64,000 bases of DNA from NCBI GenBank assembly GCA_963580285.1, contig OY757013.1, forward strand, positions 135,653,027 through 135,717,026, read 5' to 3'. The DNA comes from Lucinisca nassula. Taxonomy: Eukaryota; Mollusca; Bivalvia; Lucinida; Lucinidae. Below the pieces are notes generated by a model. The model was not told the DNA's origin. It did not search any database and saw only the letters and a program-made list of their open reading frames with translations. Shown here piece by piece: positions 10,137 through 21,185 of the stretch; positions within the stretch are counted from its first letter, which is position 1, and every line of letters starts with the position of its first letter. The position numbers and the translations under genes are program-made.

Positions 10137-11729
10137 ATGGATTTAAAACACAAAATAATACAATTGAATTGTCGAGGTCTTAAATCAAATTATAATGAAC
10201 TCTTAGTGCTTTTTTCGTTATTAAACCCATCGGTTTTTTGTTTGCAAGAAACTTTTTTAAAAACTGATGACAACATTGATGTCAGGGGTTTCAATACATA
10301 CAACTATATCTATTCTGATGGTAACAAACCATCTGGTGGGAGTTCAATTCTTGTTAAATCATGTTTACCACAAAGAGAGATCAAATTAAAAACAGACCTA
10401 CAAGCTGTAGCAGTATCGGTTTCTCTGGATAAAGAAACTACAATTTGCTCTTTATATATTCCACCCTCATTTTCTTTAAAGCCCGAACATCTTGACTCAT
10501 TGCTGAGTCAACTTCCATCGCCATATCTTTTAGTTGGCGACTTCAATGGTCACAATATTCTATGGGGCTGTAAAGATATCAATAACAGAGGAGCACTTGT
10601 TGAAGATTTTATTGCAAAGAGCGATCTTTGCTTGATGAATGATAAATCTTATACTTACCTTCACCCAGCGACAGGTCATTTGTCTTCTTTAGATCTCTCT
10701 TTGTGTCACCCATCTCTCTTCTTAGACTATGACTGGTCTGTTCATGATGATCAGTGCGGAAGTGATCACTTCCCTGTTATAATTGAGAGCGTAAACGAAC
10801 AAGATGAGGACTGTAACCAGAAATGGAAAATGAATAAAGCCGACTGGGAGTTATTCCGTATTTTATGTGAAGAAGAGTTTTCAGTTGATCACTTAAATGA
10901 ATCATCTGACATTGTTTCTGATTTCACAGATAAACTAATTAATATATCAGAACAATGCATTCCAAAGACCTCCACAAATACCAAGAAAAGCAAGCCTTGG
11001 TTTAATAATGACTGTAAAGAAGCTATTCAAAAGCGCAAACAAGCTCTAAATAAGTTCTGCAAAAGTCCCACTTCAGAAAAGCTAAACGATGTTAAAGTTT
11101 TTAGAGCTAAAGCACGGCGAACAATCCGAGCTTCCAAACGAAAGTCATGGAGAGAATATGTCTCCAAATTGAACTACAAAACCCCCATTAAAAAGGTTTG
11201 GGATATGGTACGAAAAATTTCAGGAAAAACAAAGTCCCCTAGTTTTACACATTCAAATACTGGTTTTGACACAAAAGCTTCAACTAAAAAAGATAGTTCA
11301 GATACTCTTGGTAGCACATTTTTTAGCAATTCATCACCGCGAAATTATTCAGACAGTTTTAGAAATTTCCAAAAGGACCAAGAGAAAAGAAATCTTAACT
11401 TCAAATCCCACAATCACGATGAATACAACAAACCTTTTAACTTATCGGAACTAGTGGAAGTCATTGAAAAATCACACGATACAGCAACCGGCCCCGATGA
11501 AATTCATTATCAGATGCTTAAGCATCTGCCAAAAAGTTCTCTTTCAACACTTTTAGATATCTTTAATAATATTTGGGAAACTGGGGTCTGTCCTGAGAGC
11601 TGGCGTTTTGCTGCAGTTGTACCAATTCCAAAACCAGGGAAAGATCATGCAGAACCTACGAATTATCGACCGATAGCTTTGACAAGTTGCTTGTGTAAAA
11701 CATTGGAGAGAATGATAAACAAGAGATAA
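10137..11729 (+). pseudogene. LINE ORF2, endonuclease and N-terminal RT part
   Basis: 530 codons. An APE-type endonuclease occupies residues 1-225: QLNCRGLKSN, CLQETFL (catalytic Glu), LLVGDFNGHNILWG, SSLDLSLC and GSDHFPV (catalytic Asp-His). A Lys-rich linker with KPWFNNDC follows at about 290. The RT begins near residue 455 with TGPDEIHYQMLKHLPKS, PIPKPGKDH and NYRPIALTS. The frame stops at TAA 11727-11729, just after KTLERMINKR; the reading continues downstream in the same frame as VWYLESNNLISEYQSGFR. The protein would nick target DNA and prime reverse transcription there. Confidence 0.9.
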
Positions 11730-12807
11730 GTCTGGTACTTAGAGTCCAACAACCTCATTTCAGAATATCAGTCAGGTTTTCGTTCGGAACGTAGTACCAA
11801 CGACAATTTAATAAGACTAGAAACATTTATACGAAATGCTTTTATTAACAAAGAACACGTAGTAGCTGTCTTTTTCGACTTGGAGAAAGCATATGATACC
11901 ACATGACGTTATGGAATATTAAGAGATCTCCATAACCTGGGCTTAAGGGGAAAACTTCCCAGTTTTATTCAAAGTTTTTTTAGGTGAGCGTGTATTTCAA
12001 GTCCGCGTGGGATCTACCCTCTCAGATCTCTATGCACAAGAGCAGGGTGTCCCTCAAGGTAGTATTCTCTCAACTACGCTATTTAACATCAAAATAAATA
12101 ATATTGTACAATGTTTGGACGACAAAACAGACTGTTCATTGTATGTTGATGATTTTTGTATATGTTACCGTTAAAAAAAACATGAAAACAATTGAACGAA
12201 AGTTACAACAAAATTTAAAACGAATATAAGAATGGACTGATAAAAATGGTTTCAAGTTCTCCAAGTCGAAAACGCAGTGTGTTCATTTTTGTAAGCTACG
12301 GAGGAAACACGACCATCCTTCCCTGTTTTTATACGGATCACAAATTCCTGTTGTTGAAGAAGCCAAATTTCTTTGGGTCATATTTGACCAAAAGTTATCT
12401 TTTATTCCCCATATTAAATATCTTAAAGCGAAATGCTTGAAAGCTTTGAATCTTTTGAAAGTTTTAGCTCATACAAGTTGGGGAGCAGATCGGTACACGT
12501 TATTACATCTTTACCGGTCTCTGATAAGATCTAAGTTAGATTATGGGTCTGTTGTTTATGGTTCTGCCAGAAAGTCTTATTTAAAATCTTTGGATACTAT
12601 CCATCACCAAGGCCTTCGTTTGGCTGTGGGGGCCTTCCGTACTTCTCCAGTATTAAGCCTTTATGTGGAAGCAGGTGAACCATCTTTAACTTCGCGTAGA
12701 GAGAAACTTTCTCTTCAGTATGCTATCAGACTTGCTGCTAATCCATCTAACCCGGCATTCAAAATTTCATTTCCACCTCAATTTGTAGATAAGTATGAAA
12801 CTAAAAA
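11730..12807 (+). pseudogene. LINE ORF2, RT palm and thumb (broken)
   Basis: Continuation in several frames. QSGFRSERSTNDNL and VAVFFDLEKAYDTT (motif A Asp) are in one frame. QGVPQGSILSTTLFN and CSLYVDDFCICY (YVDD, catalytic pair) are in a second. LYRSLIRSKLDYGSVVYGSA and the downstream RTSPVLSLYVEAGEPSL are at 12437-12811. Stops and frameshifts near 11906, 11980 and 12170 destroy the enzyme. Catalytic residues themselves are preserved. Confidence 0.85.
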
Positions 12808-13113
12808 GTAGAAGTAAAACAAAGATCAGGAATTGATACAATTAACTTACTCCATCCATAAAAGACACCAAAGGGAAAGAAATACAAACATTAAGCGACC
12901 AGACCATAATGGAAACCTAAACAAAGAAGGTCATATGGACAGTTACTTTCCCACAAAATGGCCATATGGCCATCCAAAATTAAAAGACACAAGTGATACA
13001 CACAGTAAGTAACAAACAACAACATAAATAAATCGCCACAGAAGAGCCGCCTTGGAACGGTCAGTGGAAGATTTCCACTGGGGGGCTTAAATCGATTTTA
13101 CGTGGCCACTTTA
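12808..13113 (-). repeat. PLE 3'-region copy inserted in the LINE
   Basis: Begins agtagaagtaaaacaaagatcagg and ends cgattttacgtggccac. Both borders fall inside LINE coding sequence: KYETKK on the left, TLNPQQSNLFDYVF on the right. It belongs to the acttactccaycc / acaaagatcagg subfamily. It postdates the LINE. Confidence 0.85.
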
Positions 13114-13197
13114 AACCCACAGCAATCAAACCTTTTTGATTACGTATTTTACCACTGCTAGAAAATTCAGGTATCGACCTTAATAATATTCAAAAAC

Positions 13198-13805
13198 ATG
13201 AAACGGCCGAAGTTCCATCTTGGTGTATTGAAAAACCATCTGTTCTGTTTGACTTACATGATGGCAAAAAATCCGAATCAAATCCAATGCTACTCAAACA
13301 AAACTTTCAGGTACTGCAGTCACGTTACAATGATTACCAGCAAATCTATACTGATGGTTCCAAAGAAGGAAATAAAGTTGGTTGTGCGTATGTTTCTAAA
13401 GATACGCACCAAACCTTGCGCCTTCCGGATGGTTCATCTATTTTTACAGCTGAAGCCAAAGCAATAGACCTAGCTTTAGATTTTATCAGTTCTTCATCAT
13501 TTCAAAAAGCAATTATATTTTCTGATTCACTTTCTGTGCTTAAGGCTTTAGACCACTCATCATCTAAAAATCCTCAAATTCAAAAATTGATCGAAAAACA
13601 TCATGAAATATCTAAAACACACCAAATCTTACTTTGTTGGCTTCCGAGCCATATTGGCATTGTCGGCAATGAATATATGGACAAGAAAGCAAAGGAATCG
13701 CTCAATCTTGATCCATCTATTTTTAAAATTCCTTTAATAATTTTAAACCATTTATCAACAGATACATCTTGTCGGAATGGCAAGGCGAATGGGACCGTGC
13801 AATAA
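13198..13805 (+). pseudogene. LINE ORF2, RNase H domain
   Basis: The 13287-13805 frame shows QIYTDGSKEGNKVGCAYV (first Asp), FTAEAKAIDLAL (Glu), IIFSDSLSVLKAL (second Asp) and WLPSHIGIVGNEYMDKKAK (final His/Asp). All four RNase H catalytic positions are present. It degrades the RNA strand of the hybrid. RNase H after RT is typical of the I group of LINEs and argues against CR1 or RTE. A frameshift follows near 13750. Confidence 0.9.
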
Positions 13806-14135
13806 ATAACAAACTTCATGCCATTAAACCTGTCGTTAGTACAAAATGCTCTCCTCCACAGTTTTCAAGAAAAGAGGACGTAGTATTAACACGACTGCGC
13901 ATCGGCCATACTAGAGTTACTCATTCTTATATTTTTTAATGGTGATGATCAGCCTTCTTGTGTAGGTTGTGATCAGCCATTCACTGTGAAACATATCTTA
14001 ATTGACTGTGTTGACTTTTCACCCTCACGTATTTTATATTTCAAAGCTGACACTTTACAACAACTGTTTCGAGATGTACCTGTTGATAATATTATTTTAT
14101 TCTTAAAAGAAATTGGACTTTTTCATAAGATTTAA
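13806..14135 (+). pseudogene. LINE ORF2 C-terminal Cys/His tail
   Basis: After a frameshift the reading gives TRLRIGHTRVTHSYIF, a stop, then GDDQPSCVGCDQPFTVKHIL and IDCVDFSPSR, ending FLKEIGLFHKI with TAA at 14133-14135. The CxxC-x8-H-x4-C spacing is the usual C-terminal zinc knuckle of LINE ORF2 proteins. Confidence 0.8.
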
Positions 14136-14284
14136 CTGTTTCAGATTTTTATACATTATCATTCTGACTTTTTTACTTTTAATATCATCGTAATTATTCA
14201 TGCCGTTTAACCATTAACCGTTTGACGCTTATGACCCACAAAGAGGGTTGACGCGTCGTTAAACACGAAAGCATCATCATCATG
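14136..14284 (+). repeat. LINE 3' UTR and shared tail
   Basis: The 3' UTR ends atgacccacaaagagggttg, then acgcgtcgttaaacacgaaag, then ATC repeats (14271-14283). This tail resembles the ends of SINE-A, SINE-B and SINE-C in the same window (see findings). Confidence 0.7.
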
Positions 14285-14804
14285 TCACATGCTGTGCATG
14301 TTACTTGTATGACATACATTCATGTTCACCTTCCATTACTAGTTTCTGTCTTATATTGTTTACAGGGTATGTAACATTTCATATTTTCTGCAGAAGTACC
14401 CTGAATGCTGGTATAAATAAAATAAAATTCAGAGGAAAACAATGTCCCTCATTATAAATGTATCTAAACACCCATTTGACTTTAATAACTAGATTAAAGT
14501 CAACAAAATATAAGCTGCAATCCAGCCATTTTTGGTCAGAAGCTGACAATTTTTGTGGGAGCCTATGACCATAAAAAACAAAGCTCAGATCACCAGACAA
14601 ATTTGGTAGACTGTAATTAAATGCTCTACCGATTTTCATAAATTCTTAAATGATATAGGTTACAGATAAGCCATTATTGACCCTAAAAGAACAGGTTTCG
14701 GGAGACCTTTGCCTTAGAGTGCAGACAATAAGTTGCAGAAAGTGTTATCCTTTGGAAGCAAGAAATACACCACAGAACTTGAAAATATGGAGTGTACATG
14801 TTTT

Positions 14805-15360
14805 CTAGGCCACACTAGCTAGTTTTGGCCAATTGGGCTTCTGTCTCTGGTCGGGCTCATCGGAGTCTAACTGTTGGTTTTCTTTTGCTCCAGCATTTCA
14901 GTGGTTTCTTGCTGTCGAGTCCTCACCGTTGTCTCACCTCTGTGGTTCTTTGATTTCTGTGTTCACGGAGATGTTGCACTAATGAGTTAGCAGGCCTTCA
15001 TGCGGACTGAACAAATTATTTGTCTAAATCGCGACGGAAGTAAGGGCGAGGATTGTGGCCACGTAAAATCGATTTAAGCCCCCCAGTGGAAATCTTCCAC
15101 TGACCGTTCCAAGGCGGCTCTTCTGTGGCGATTTATTTATGTTGTTGTTTGTTACTTACTGTGTGTATCACTTGGGTCTTTTTATTTTGGATGGCCATAT
15201 GGCCATTTTGTGGGAAAGTAACTGTCCATATGGCCTTCCTTTGTTTAGGTTTCCATTATGGTCTGGTCGCTTAATGTTTGTATTTCTTTCCCTTTGGTGT
15301 CTTTTATGGATGGAGTAAGTTAATTGTATCAATTCCTGATCTTTGTTTTACTTCTACTTT
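14805..15360 (+). repeat. PLE 3'-region repeat (5'-truncated copy)
   Basis: Runs from gtctctggtcgggctcatcgg through aaaatcgatttaagcccccc to ttgttttacttctacttt. Same subfamily as the LINE insertion. Inserted in the 160-bp minisatellite. Confidence 0.85.
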
Positions 15361-15394
15361 TCATCAATGACCCTAAAATATTTTCAAAATTCAA

Positions 15395-15490
15395 CAATGG
15401 AATCAATGATCCCAAAAGGACAAGAAAATATAAACTGCACTATGATGTAGGGCAGGTAGACTTTTTACGGCCGCCACAAATTCCGAGAAA
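15395..15490 (-). repeat. Dispersed repeat shared with 23390-23500
   Basis: On the minus strand the text GTGGCGGCCGTAAAAAGTC...TACATCATAGTGCAG...GGGATCATTGA matches 23391-23480 on the plus strand at roughly 80 percent by eye. Family unknown. Confidence 0.55.
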
Positions 15491-16345
15491 CCAGCTGTAG
15501 TGACGTTAAATAAGTTGTAGGAAGGGTTATCCTTAGCCATTTTGGCCCCAAAATGAATGTTTTTTTTTTTTTTTTTGGGGGGGGGGGGGGGGGCTGTGAC
15601 CTTGAAAAAAGTGGACCTTGAAAAAAAGTCAAGGTCACCATAATCTAGTCAAATCTGTGGTATGTTGTAATGGTATATTAAGTTTGAATGCAATTAATCA
15701 ATTTGTTAATGAAAAATTGTGCAGTTAAGCCTTTTTTGCCCAGAATTGTCGGTTTTGGGGAGCTTGTGACCTCGAAAAATGGTCAAGGTCGACAAAATAT
15801 AATCAAATCTGCGTCATGTTGAAATGTTATATTGTACTAAGTTTGACTAAAATTAAGCAATTTATTAATAAGATAGAGTGCAGACAAGCCATTGTTGGCT
15901 CAAAATTGATAGTCTTTGAGGGCATGTGACCTTGAAAAAGATTAAGGTCACCAAAATCTAACCCGATTTGCGGTATGTTATATTGATATATTGTACAAAG
16001 TTTGACGCAAATTTGTCATTCTTTAATGAGATAGATTACAGACAAGCCATTGTTGGCCCAAAATTGACTGTTTTTTTTTTATTATTTTTTTTTTTTGGGG
16101 GGGGGGGGGGGCTGTGACCTTGAAATAATGTCAAGGTCACCAAAATCTAAACAAATTTCCGGTATGTTGTAATGATATATTGTTCCAAGTTTGATTAAAA
16201 TTAATCAATTCGTTATTGAGATAGAGTGCAGACAAGCCATTTTTGGCCTACAGATGACTGTTTATGGGTTGCTGTGACCTTCAAAAATGAGGTCATGGTC
16301 ATCAAAATCCAATCAAATCTGCTGTATGTTGTAATGATATATTGT

Positions 16346-17070
16346 ACTGTTCTAGTCTTTCGGCCAACATTTTAAATATATATTTCAGAATCGACAATAC
16401 ATTCCGTATTATTAAAGGCATTTTTTCTTGATTATTGAGGACTATCATTTCATTACATAATATTATGTAGCCCTCAGTGCTTACTGAAGAGAACGCCTCT
16501 GTCTGCAACAGGTAAGGGGCCTCCTTGAAGAAAATCAATAATTGACTAACTGTTAACTAGTGTGTACCTTATTGATTTTCCCCTTTAGTGTCTCAGTCAG
16601 GGGATTCAACAGGAGCTACTAATCACCCTATTAAAGGCCGCCTTTGATCTGTTATATACAGTATATCATATGGGGCAATAAAACAGTTATGAACACACGG
16701 TGTGTCCTACTGTCTAAGAATAAATGCGTTTAAGCACTTCTAACATATTATACTAAATACATATAACTTCAACACAATATAAATTCCTTATGCACATACT
16801 GTACATAATATTGTGTCACGTGATACAAGAAACATAGATTATGATATGGACATGTAGATTAGCACGCTTTAATGCGGTTAATTGTTAAAAAATGTCATAT
16901 TACTTTGGCAAATCACCAAATACTGACAATTACCCCACTTGTAGAAAAACGGAAGTCACGTGACTGCACATGCCATGGTTAATTAAATATTGTTGTCATA
17001 TGAAGACATATGTTAGACTATATTGAATATAAGTTTCATCAAGATCCATCGTAGGCACAAATATGACTAA
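16346..17070. other. Unannotated sequence
   Basis: No gene or repeat recognised. A 78-codon minus ORF (16302-16538) has no motif. Confidence 0.3.
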
Positions 17071-17074
17071 ACTG

Positions 17075-17218
17075 TAACCCGTCCTTTTAATATCGAAATT
17101 TCACTGCACCGGGCCTAATTTTAACTGCACAACAGCTAATTTTAACTGCGAAATTTCACTGCACAGCGCCTATTTTAAATAGCGAAATTTTCACTGCACA
17201 GCGCCTATCTGCGGCAAG
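17075..17218 (+). repeat. TTTCACTGCACA minisatellite, second locus
   Basis: Four units of gaaatttcactgcac(a/c)gcgcctattttaa type, directly abutting a truncated PLE fragment. It starts with ctgtaacccgtccttttaat, whose complement occurs at 9203-9217. Confidence 0.7.
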
Positions 17219-17589
17219 GGCTATCGGAACCCGAATTTTATGGTGACTTACTGTATATATAAATATAATGATTTAAGCACAAAATTTCGTAAAATCGTTC
17301 TTCGATATAAAATGAAAGGGTACAGCATAGTTGTTATGCGACAGACTGCGTGCGTGCTGGTTGGCCCAATTGCGGTTGGCGGCTTTGCACCCCTCTTTGG
17401 TTGTGCGCCGGTGGGTCGGGCCTCGGGTTCTATGACAGCCCAAGCGTAAATGCTTACTCAAAATTTGAGAGTATCTAATTATATGTAATGTTGGTTGGTA
17501 CCTGGTGCTCTGTCTGTGGTTTCTTTTGCTCCAGCAGTTCAATTGTTTCTTGCTGTCGAGTCCTAACTTTTGTACTATCTTTGTGATTG

Positions 17590-17636
<47 letters not shown>

Positions 17637-18047
17637 CACGGGGATGTTGCAATGGTGAGTAAGGAGGCCTTCGTGCGGACTGGACGAATTTATTTGTCTA
17701 AATCGCGACGGAAATAAGGGCGAGGATTGTGGCTACGTAAAATCGATTTAAGCGCCCAGTGGAATTCGTTCCACCGTACGTTCCAAGGCGGTTGTTCTGT
17801 CGTGGTTTATTTTGTTGTGGTTTGTCTTTGGGTGTGTGTTTCGCTTTTATTTTATTTTATTTTATTTTTTTTTTGTTTTGAAGGAGAGTAGCTGTCTTTT
17901 TGGCATTCTGCTGTTGATGTTTCCAATAGGGTATGTTGTTTCATGTTTGTGTTTCTTTCCTGTTGTCTTTGCTGCTTTCCCTTTGCTGTCTCTGACGGGA
18001 GCTGTGGGTTAATTGTATCGATTCCTGGTCAATGCCTTCACTTCTAT
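17219..18047 (+). pseudogene. PLE C-terminus plus 3' region (5'-truncated)
   Basis: Coding remnant 17240-17449 reads KYNDLSTKFRKIVLRYK and GPIAVGGFAPLFGCAPVGRA, homologous to the end of the PLE at 40098-40320. The usual 3' region follows, including a (GT)n run and aaaatcgatttaagc, ending ttcacttctatttcaca. It proves that the dispersed 3' region repeats belong to the PLE. Confidence 0.85.
17587..17634 (+). repeat. (GT)n microsatellite
   Basis: About 24 dinucleotides inside the PLE 3' region, at the position where other copies read gtggttgtttgatttttgtg. A local expansion in this copy. Confidence 0.95.
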
Positions 18048-18054
18048 TTCACAT

Positions 18055-18561
18055 AGGTTCTAAATTGAAGTGGAGGCAATGATCAGGAATCGATACAATT
18101 AACTCGCAGCTCCCATCAGAACCAGCAAAGGGAATGAAATACAAACATGAAACAACAGACCCTAATGGAAACATCAATAGCGGAAAGCCAAAAGGACAGT
18201 TACTGTCCCACAAAATAGCCAATACGCTATCCAAAACAAAATAATATAAGCGACACAAACACCCAAAGGCAAACAATAAGAAAAATAAACCGCGACAGTA
18301 GAACCGCATTAGAACGGTCAGCGGAAACTAATTCCACTTGGGGGCTTAAATCGATTTTACGTGGCCACAATCCTCGCCCTTACTTCCGTCGCGATTAAGA
18401 CAAATAATTTGTTCAGTCCGCACGAAGGCCTCCTAACTCATCAGCGCAACATCTCCGTAAACACAAAAATGAAACAACCACGGAGATTAAACAACGGTGA
18501 GGACTCGACAGGAAAAAAAAATCTGAAATGCTGGAGCAAAAGAAAACCAACAGTTAGACTC
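18055..18561 (-). repeat. PLE 3'-region copy, tail-to-tail with the previous
   Basis: Inverted: tgaagtggaggcaatgatcagg to aaaaccaacagttagactccg. The two tails are separated by only about 15 bases. Its truncated end at 18561 abuts the mariner remnant. Confidence 0.85.
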
Positions 18562-19165
18562 CGTTATTCGATTAATTGTGTCTGATATTTGATGAATTGT
18601 GTGACATATATGAACCTCTTGCCATTTCAAAGCACACATTTTATTGATGGGAAAAGAACTTTTAAAGCTGGTAAATCATCGTTCAAAGATGATGCCCGTG
18701 TTGGTAGGCCAAAGACCTCCATCACCAAGGCAACCGTCGCTGCTGTAACGGCAGCGGTTGAAGAAGATAGCGAAATGCACTGGCGTTTGAGAAGGAGCTG
18801 TGCATACCATTCTGACAAATTACCTGGGCTTGAGAGAGATTTGCAGTAGGTGGCTGCCTTATTTGCTCTCTGAAGAGCAAAAAAGCAATGCCTTAAATGA
18901 AGTTATTGAATACAAAACTGTGACACCCGAGTTATTTCAAACTTGCTAACTGAGGACAAAACCTGCGTGCACATCTTTGGACCACATAGAAGATCGGATA
19001 ACAAACAGTTGAATCGCAAAGACCAATGCGCCCTTGTATTGCCACGATGACCATCAGCTCCAAGAAGATGCTATAAGCAATCTTCTTCAATTCTAGTGGG
19101 CCAGTGGTTCAAGCGACTTGTCCAGTGGGGAAACAATATTACACACAACTTAATTTACTATCATT
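18562..19165 (+). pseudogene. Mariner transposase, N-terminal half
   Basis: Frames in this stretch read KAGKSSFKDDARVGRPKTSI and TKATVAAVTAAVEEDSEMHW, then RWLPYLLSEEQKSNALNEV, EDKTCVHIFGPHRRSDNKQL and DQCALVLPR. This is the order of a mariner transposase: second helix-turn-helix linker with GRP, then catalytic domain with its first Asp in EDKT. Several frameshifts. Its 3' half lies at 21545-22015, beyond a 2-kb insertion. Confidence 0.85.
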
Positions 19166-19259
19166 TATTTTGTGCCACTTTAAATAAACAAGAGGCCCAT
19201 GGGCCACTATGCTCACCAGAGCTCAGGTGCGCACTGCACAATGGCAGCCATGTATTTTA

Positions 19260-20805
19260 ACATGATATCATTTTAATCTACCAAATGAACCCTCATGTCC
19301 AAAAGAGCACCCATGTGGACTCAGTATCTGAAACATTAGGCCTTTGATGAAGTAGAAGGGGTGGGGCATGGAGCCAATGGAGCCCTGGTTGGTATCACTA
19401 AATGCGTCTTATCATAAGGAACAAGAATATATATGGTTCAGCAGTGGGGATAGTTAAGGCCTCTTAAGTGGTAGAGAGGTTGGAGCATGTCCTGTTGATC
19501 CCAGGAAAGCCCAAGATTGTTGTCCCTAAATGAGTCTTATCATAAGGACCAAGTATATATATGGTTAAGGGGTGGGAATCTGAACAGTTTCTGAGATTTG
19601 AGGCCCTTTTATGAAGTGGAAAGGATAGGAATGGCCCCTGCAGAACCCCTACAGTAGGTGTGCTAATAATAATAAGGAACAAGAACATATATGATTATGG
19701 GGTGGGGATTTGAATGGTTTCTGAAATATAAAGCCTTTTATGAAGTGGAAGGGCGGGGCACATTGCCTCAGCACAAAGAGACCCCCAGGTTGGTGTGATT
19801 GAACGAGTCTTATCATAAGGAACAAGTATATGATTTAGGGGTGGGGATCTGAACTATTTCTGAGATATATGGCTTTTAATGAAGTAAAGCGATGGGGCAT
19901 GGCCTGGGCATGGCCTGGGCATGCCCCGGGGACTCCCAAACTGGTGTCACTGAATGTGTCTTATCAAACGGAAGATGAATATATATGGTTTAGGGTGGGG
20001 CTAAGAACAGTTTCTGAGATATAAGGCCTTTTGTGAAGTGGAGGGGTGGGGCAAGGCCCCGGTAGATTCCCAGGTTGGTGTCAATGGATGTGTCTTATCA
20101 CAAGGAACTAGAATATATATGGTTTAGTGGTAGCCATCTGTAGGGTTTCCGAGATATTGTGAGATTATGAAATGGAGGGGGTGGGGCATGGCCCCAGCAC
20201 ATCCCTGGTGACCCCCAGGTTGGTGCCACTGAATGCGTCTTATCATAATGAACAAGAATTTATATGGTTTAGGGGTGACGATCTGAACAGTTTCTGAGAT
20301 ATATGGCCTTTTGTGAAGTAAAGGGGTGGGGCAAGGCCCCGGCGAATCCCTGAGGACCTACAGGTTGGTGTCAATGAATGTGTCTGATCATAAGGATCAA
20401 GAATATATATGGTTTAGGGGCGGAATCTGTAAGGTTTCCGAGATATTGGGCCTTTTATGAAACGGAGGAGGTGGGGCATGGCCCCGGCGCATCCCGCGGA
20501 CCCCCAGGTTGATGTCACTGAATGGGTCTTAGTATAAGGAACAAGAATATATATGGTTTAGGGGTGGGGATCTGAATGGTTTCCAAGATATTGGGCCTTT
20601 TTATTAATTGGAGGGGGTGGGCATGGCTCGGCGCATCCCTTAGGACCCCCAAGTTGGTGTCACTGAATGCGTCTTATCAATAGGAACAAGAATATATATG
20701 GTTTAGAGGTCGGGATTTGAATGGTTTCTGTGATATCTGGCTTTTTATGAAGTGGAGGGGGTGGAGCATGGCCCCAGCACAACCTGGGGAACCCTCAGGT
20801 TCGCA
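19260..20805 (+). repeat. ~144-bp tandem array, about ten units
   Basis: Units begin with gtcttatcataaggaacaag near 19407, 19535, 19664, 19809, 19959, 20093, 20239, 20383, 20527 and 20671. Each then has atatatggtttaggggtggg, tctgagatat, aggccttttatgaagtgga, ggggcatggccc and cccccaggttggtgtcactg. Spacing varies from about 128 to 150 bases. Confidence 0.9.
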
Positions 20806-21077
20806 TAAAAGCATATGGCTGAGAGAAGTTTACGCAAGAAACATTTCTATAAAAGTTTTGTCAAAATATCTGCAATGACTTGGCAGTAAATGCCATTTTT
20901 CAATTTTCCCCATTATAAGTCTATGGAAACTCTAAGTTGCCATAAACTAATGAGCCGATTTTCATAAAAAAACACAAACTTTCAATCCCCCTACACAAGG
21001 ATGCTACAGATAAAATTTGGACCCAATAGGCCAGTGGCTTCAGAGGAGAAGATGTTTAAAAGTGTTGACACCCGGCA

Positions 21078-21130
21078 TACGACGACGACGACGAAGACAT
21101 CGAAGACGACGACGACGACAACGACGACGG
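21078..21130 (+). repeat. (GAC)n trinucleotide tract
   Basis: Impure acgacgacgacgaag run near the 3' end of the 2-kb element. It would code Arg-rich or Asp-rich peptide by chance; the ORF across it is not a gene. Confidence 0.9.
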
Positions 21131-21185
21131 ACAACTGCCTATCCTATAAGCTCCCCCGGAGCCTTCGTCTCTGGTGAGCTAAAAA

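Larger units (their letters stand above)
9780..14284 (+). mobile_element. I/Nimb-like LINE (defective), ~4.2 kb plus an inserted PLE tail
   Basis: Contains in order a short ORF1 remnant, an APE endonuclease, an RT, an RNase H and a Cys/His tail. The 3' end carries (ATC)n at 14271-14283 after gtcgttaaacacg. APE plus RT plus RNase H with a short tandem 3' tail fits the I superfamily; Nimb is my best guess for a mollusc. Multiple frameshifts and stops, and a 300-bp inserted PLE tail (12808-13113), make it dead. The 5' boundary is uncertain. Confidence 0.85.
14480..16345 (+). repeat. ~160-bp minisatellite with TGACCTTGA/TCAAGGTCA palindromes
   Basis: Tandem units start near 15597, 15767, 15926, 16114 and 16273 (period about 160-190). 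Older units lie at 14500-14790 and 15360-15480. Each has tgacctTGAAAAA...tcAAGGTCA, then tggtatgttgtaatgatatattgt, then agacaagccattgttggccc. T/G homopolymers vary unit length. The array is interrupted by a PLE tail at 14805-15360. Confidence 0.75.
19189..21185 (+). mobile_element. 2-kb minisatellite-carrying element (GGCCCATGGGCC type)
   Basis: Starts caagaggcccatgggccact and gctcaccagag; ends gtctctggtgagctaaaaa, so GCTCACCAGAG/CTCTGGTGAGC form an 11-bp inverted pair. The core is a tandem array (19260-20800) and then a unique segment and a (GAC)n run. The format resembles Helitron-related bivalve elements with internal tandem repeats, which I know as the pearl type; assignment is tentative. 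It splits a mariner copy. Confidence 0.65.

Noticed and set aside
14980..15035. CTGATGAG-like word in every PLE tail (about 24847 or 35221, followed by gaacaaattatttgtc) as a second hammerhead
   Set aside because: The GAAA element is shortened to GAAC, stem I strands do not pair, and stem II has an extra base. Looks like coincidence or a remote relic.
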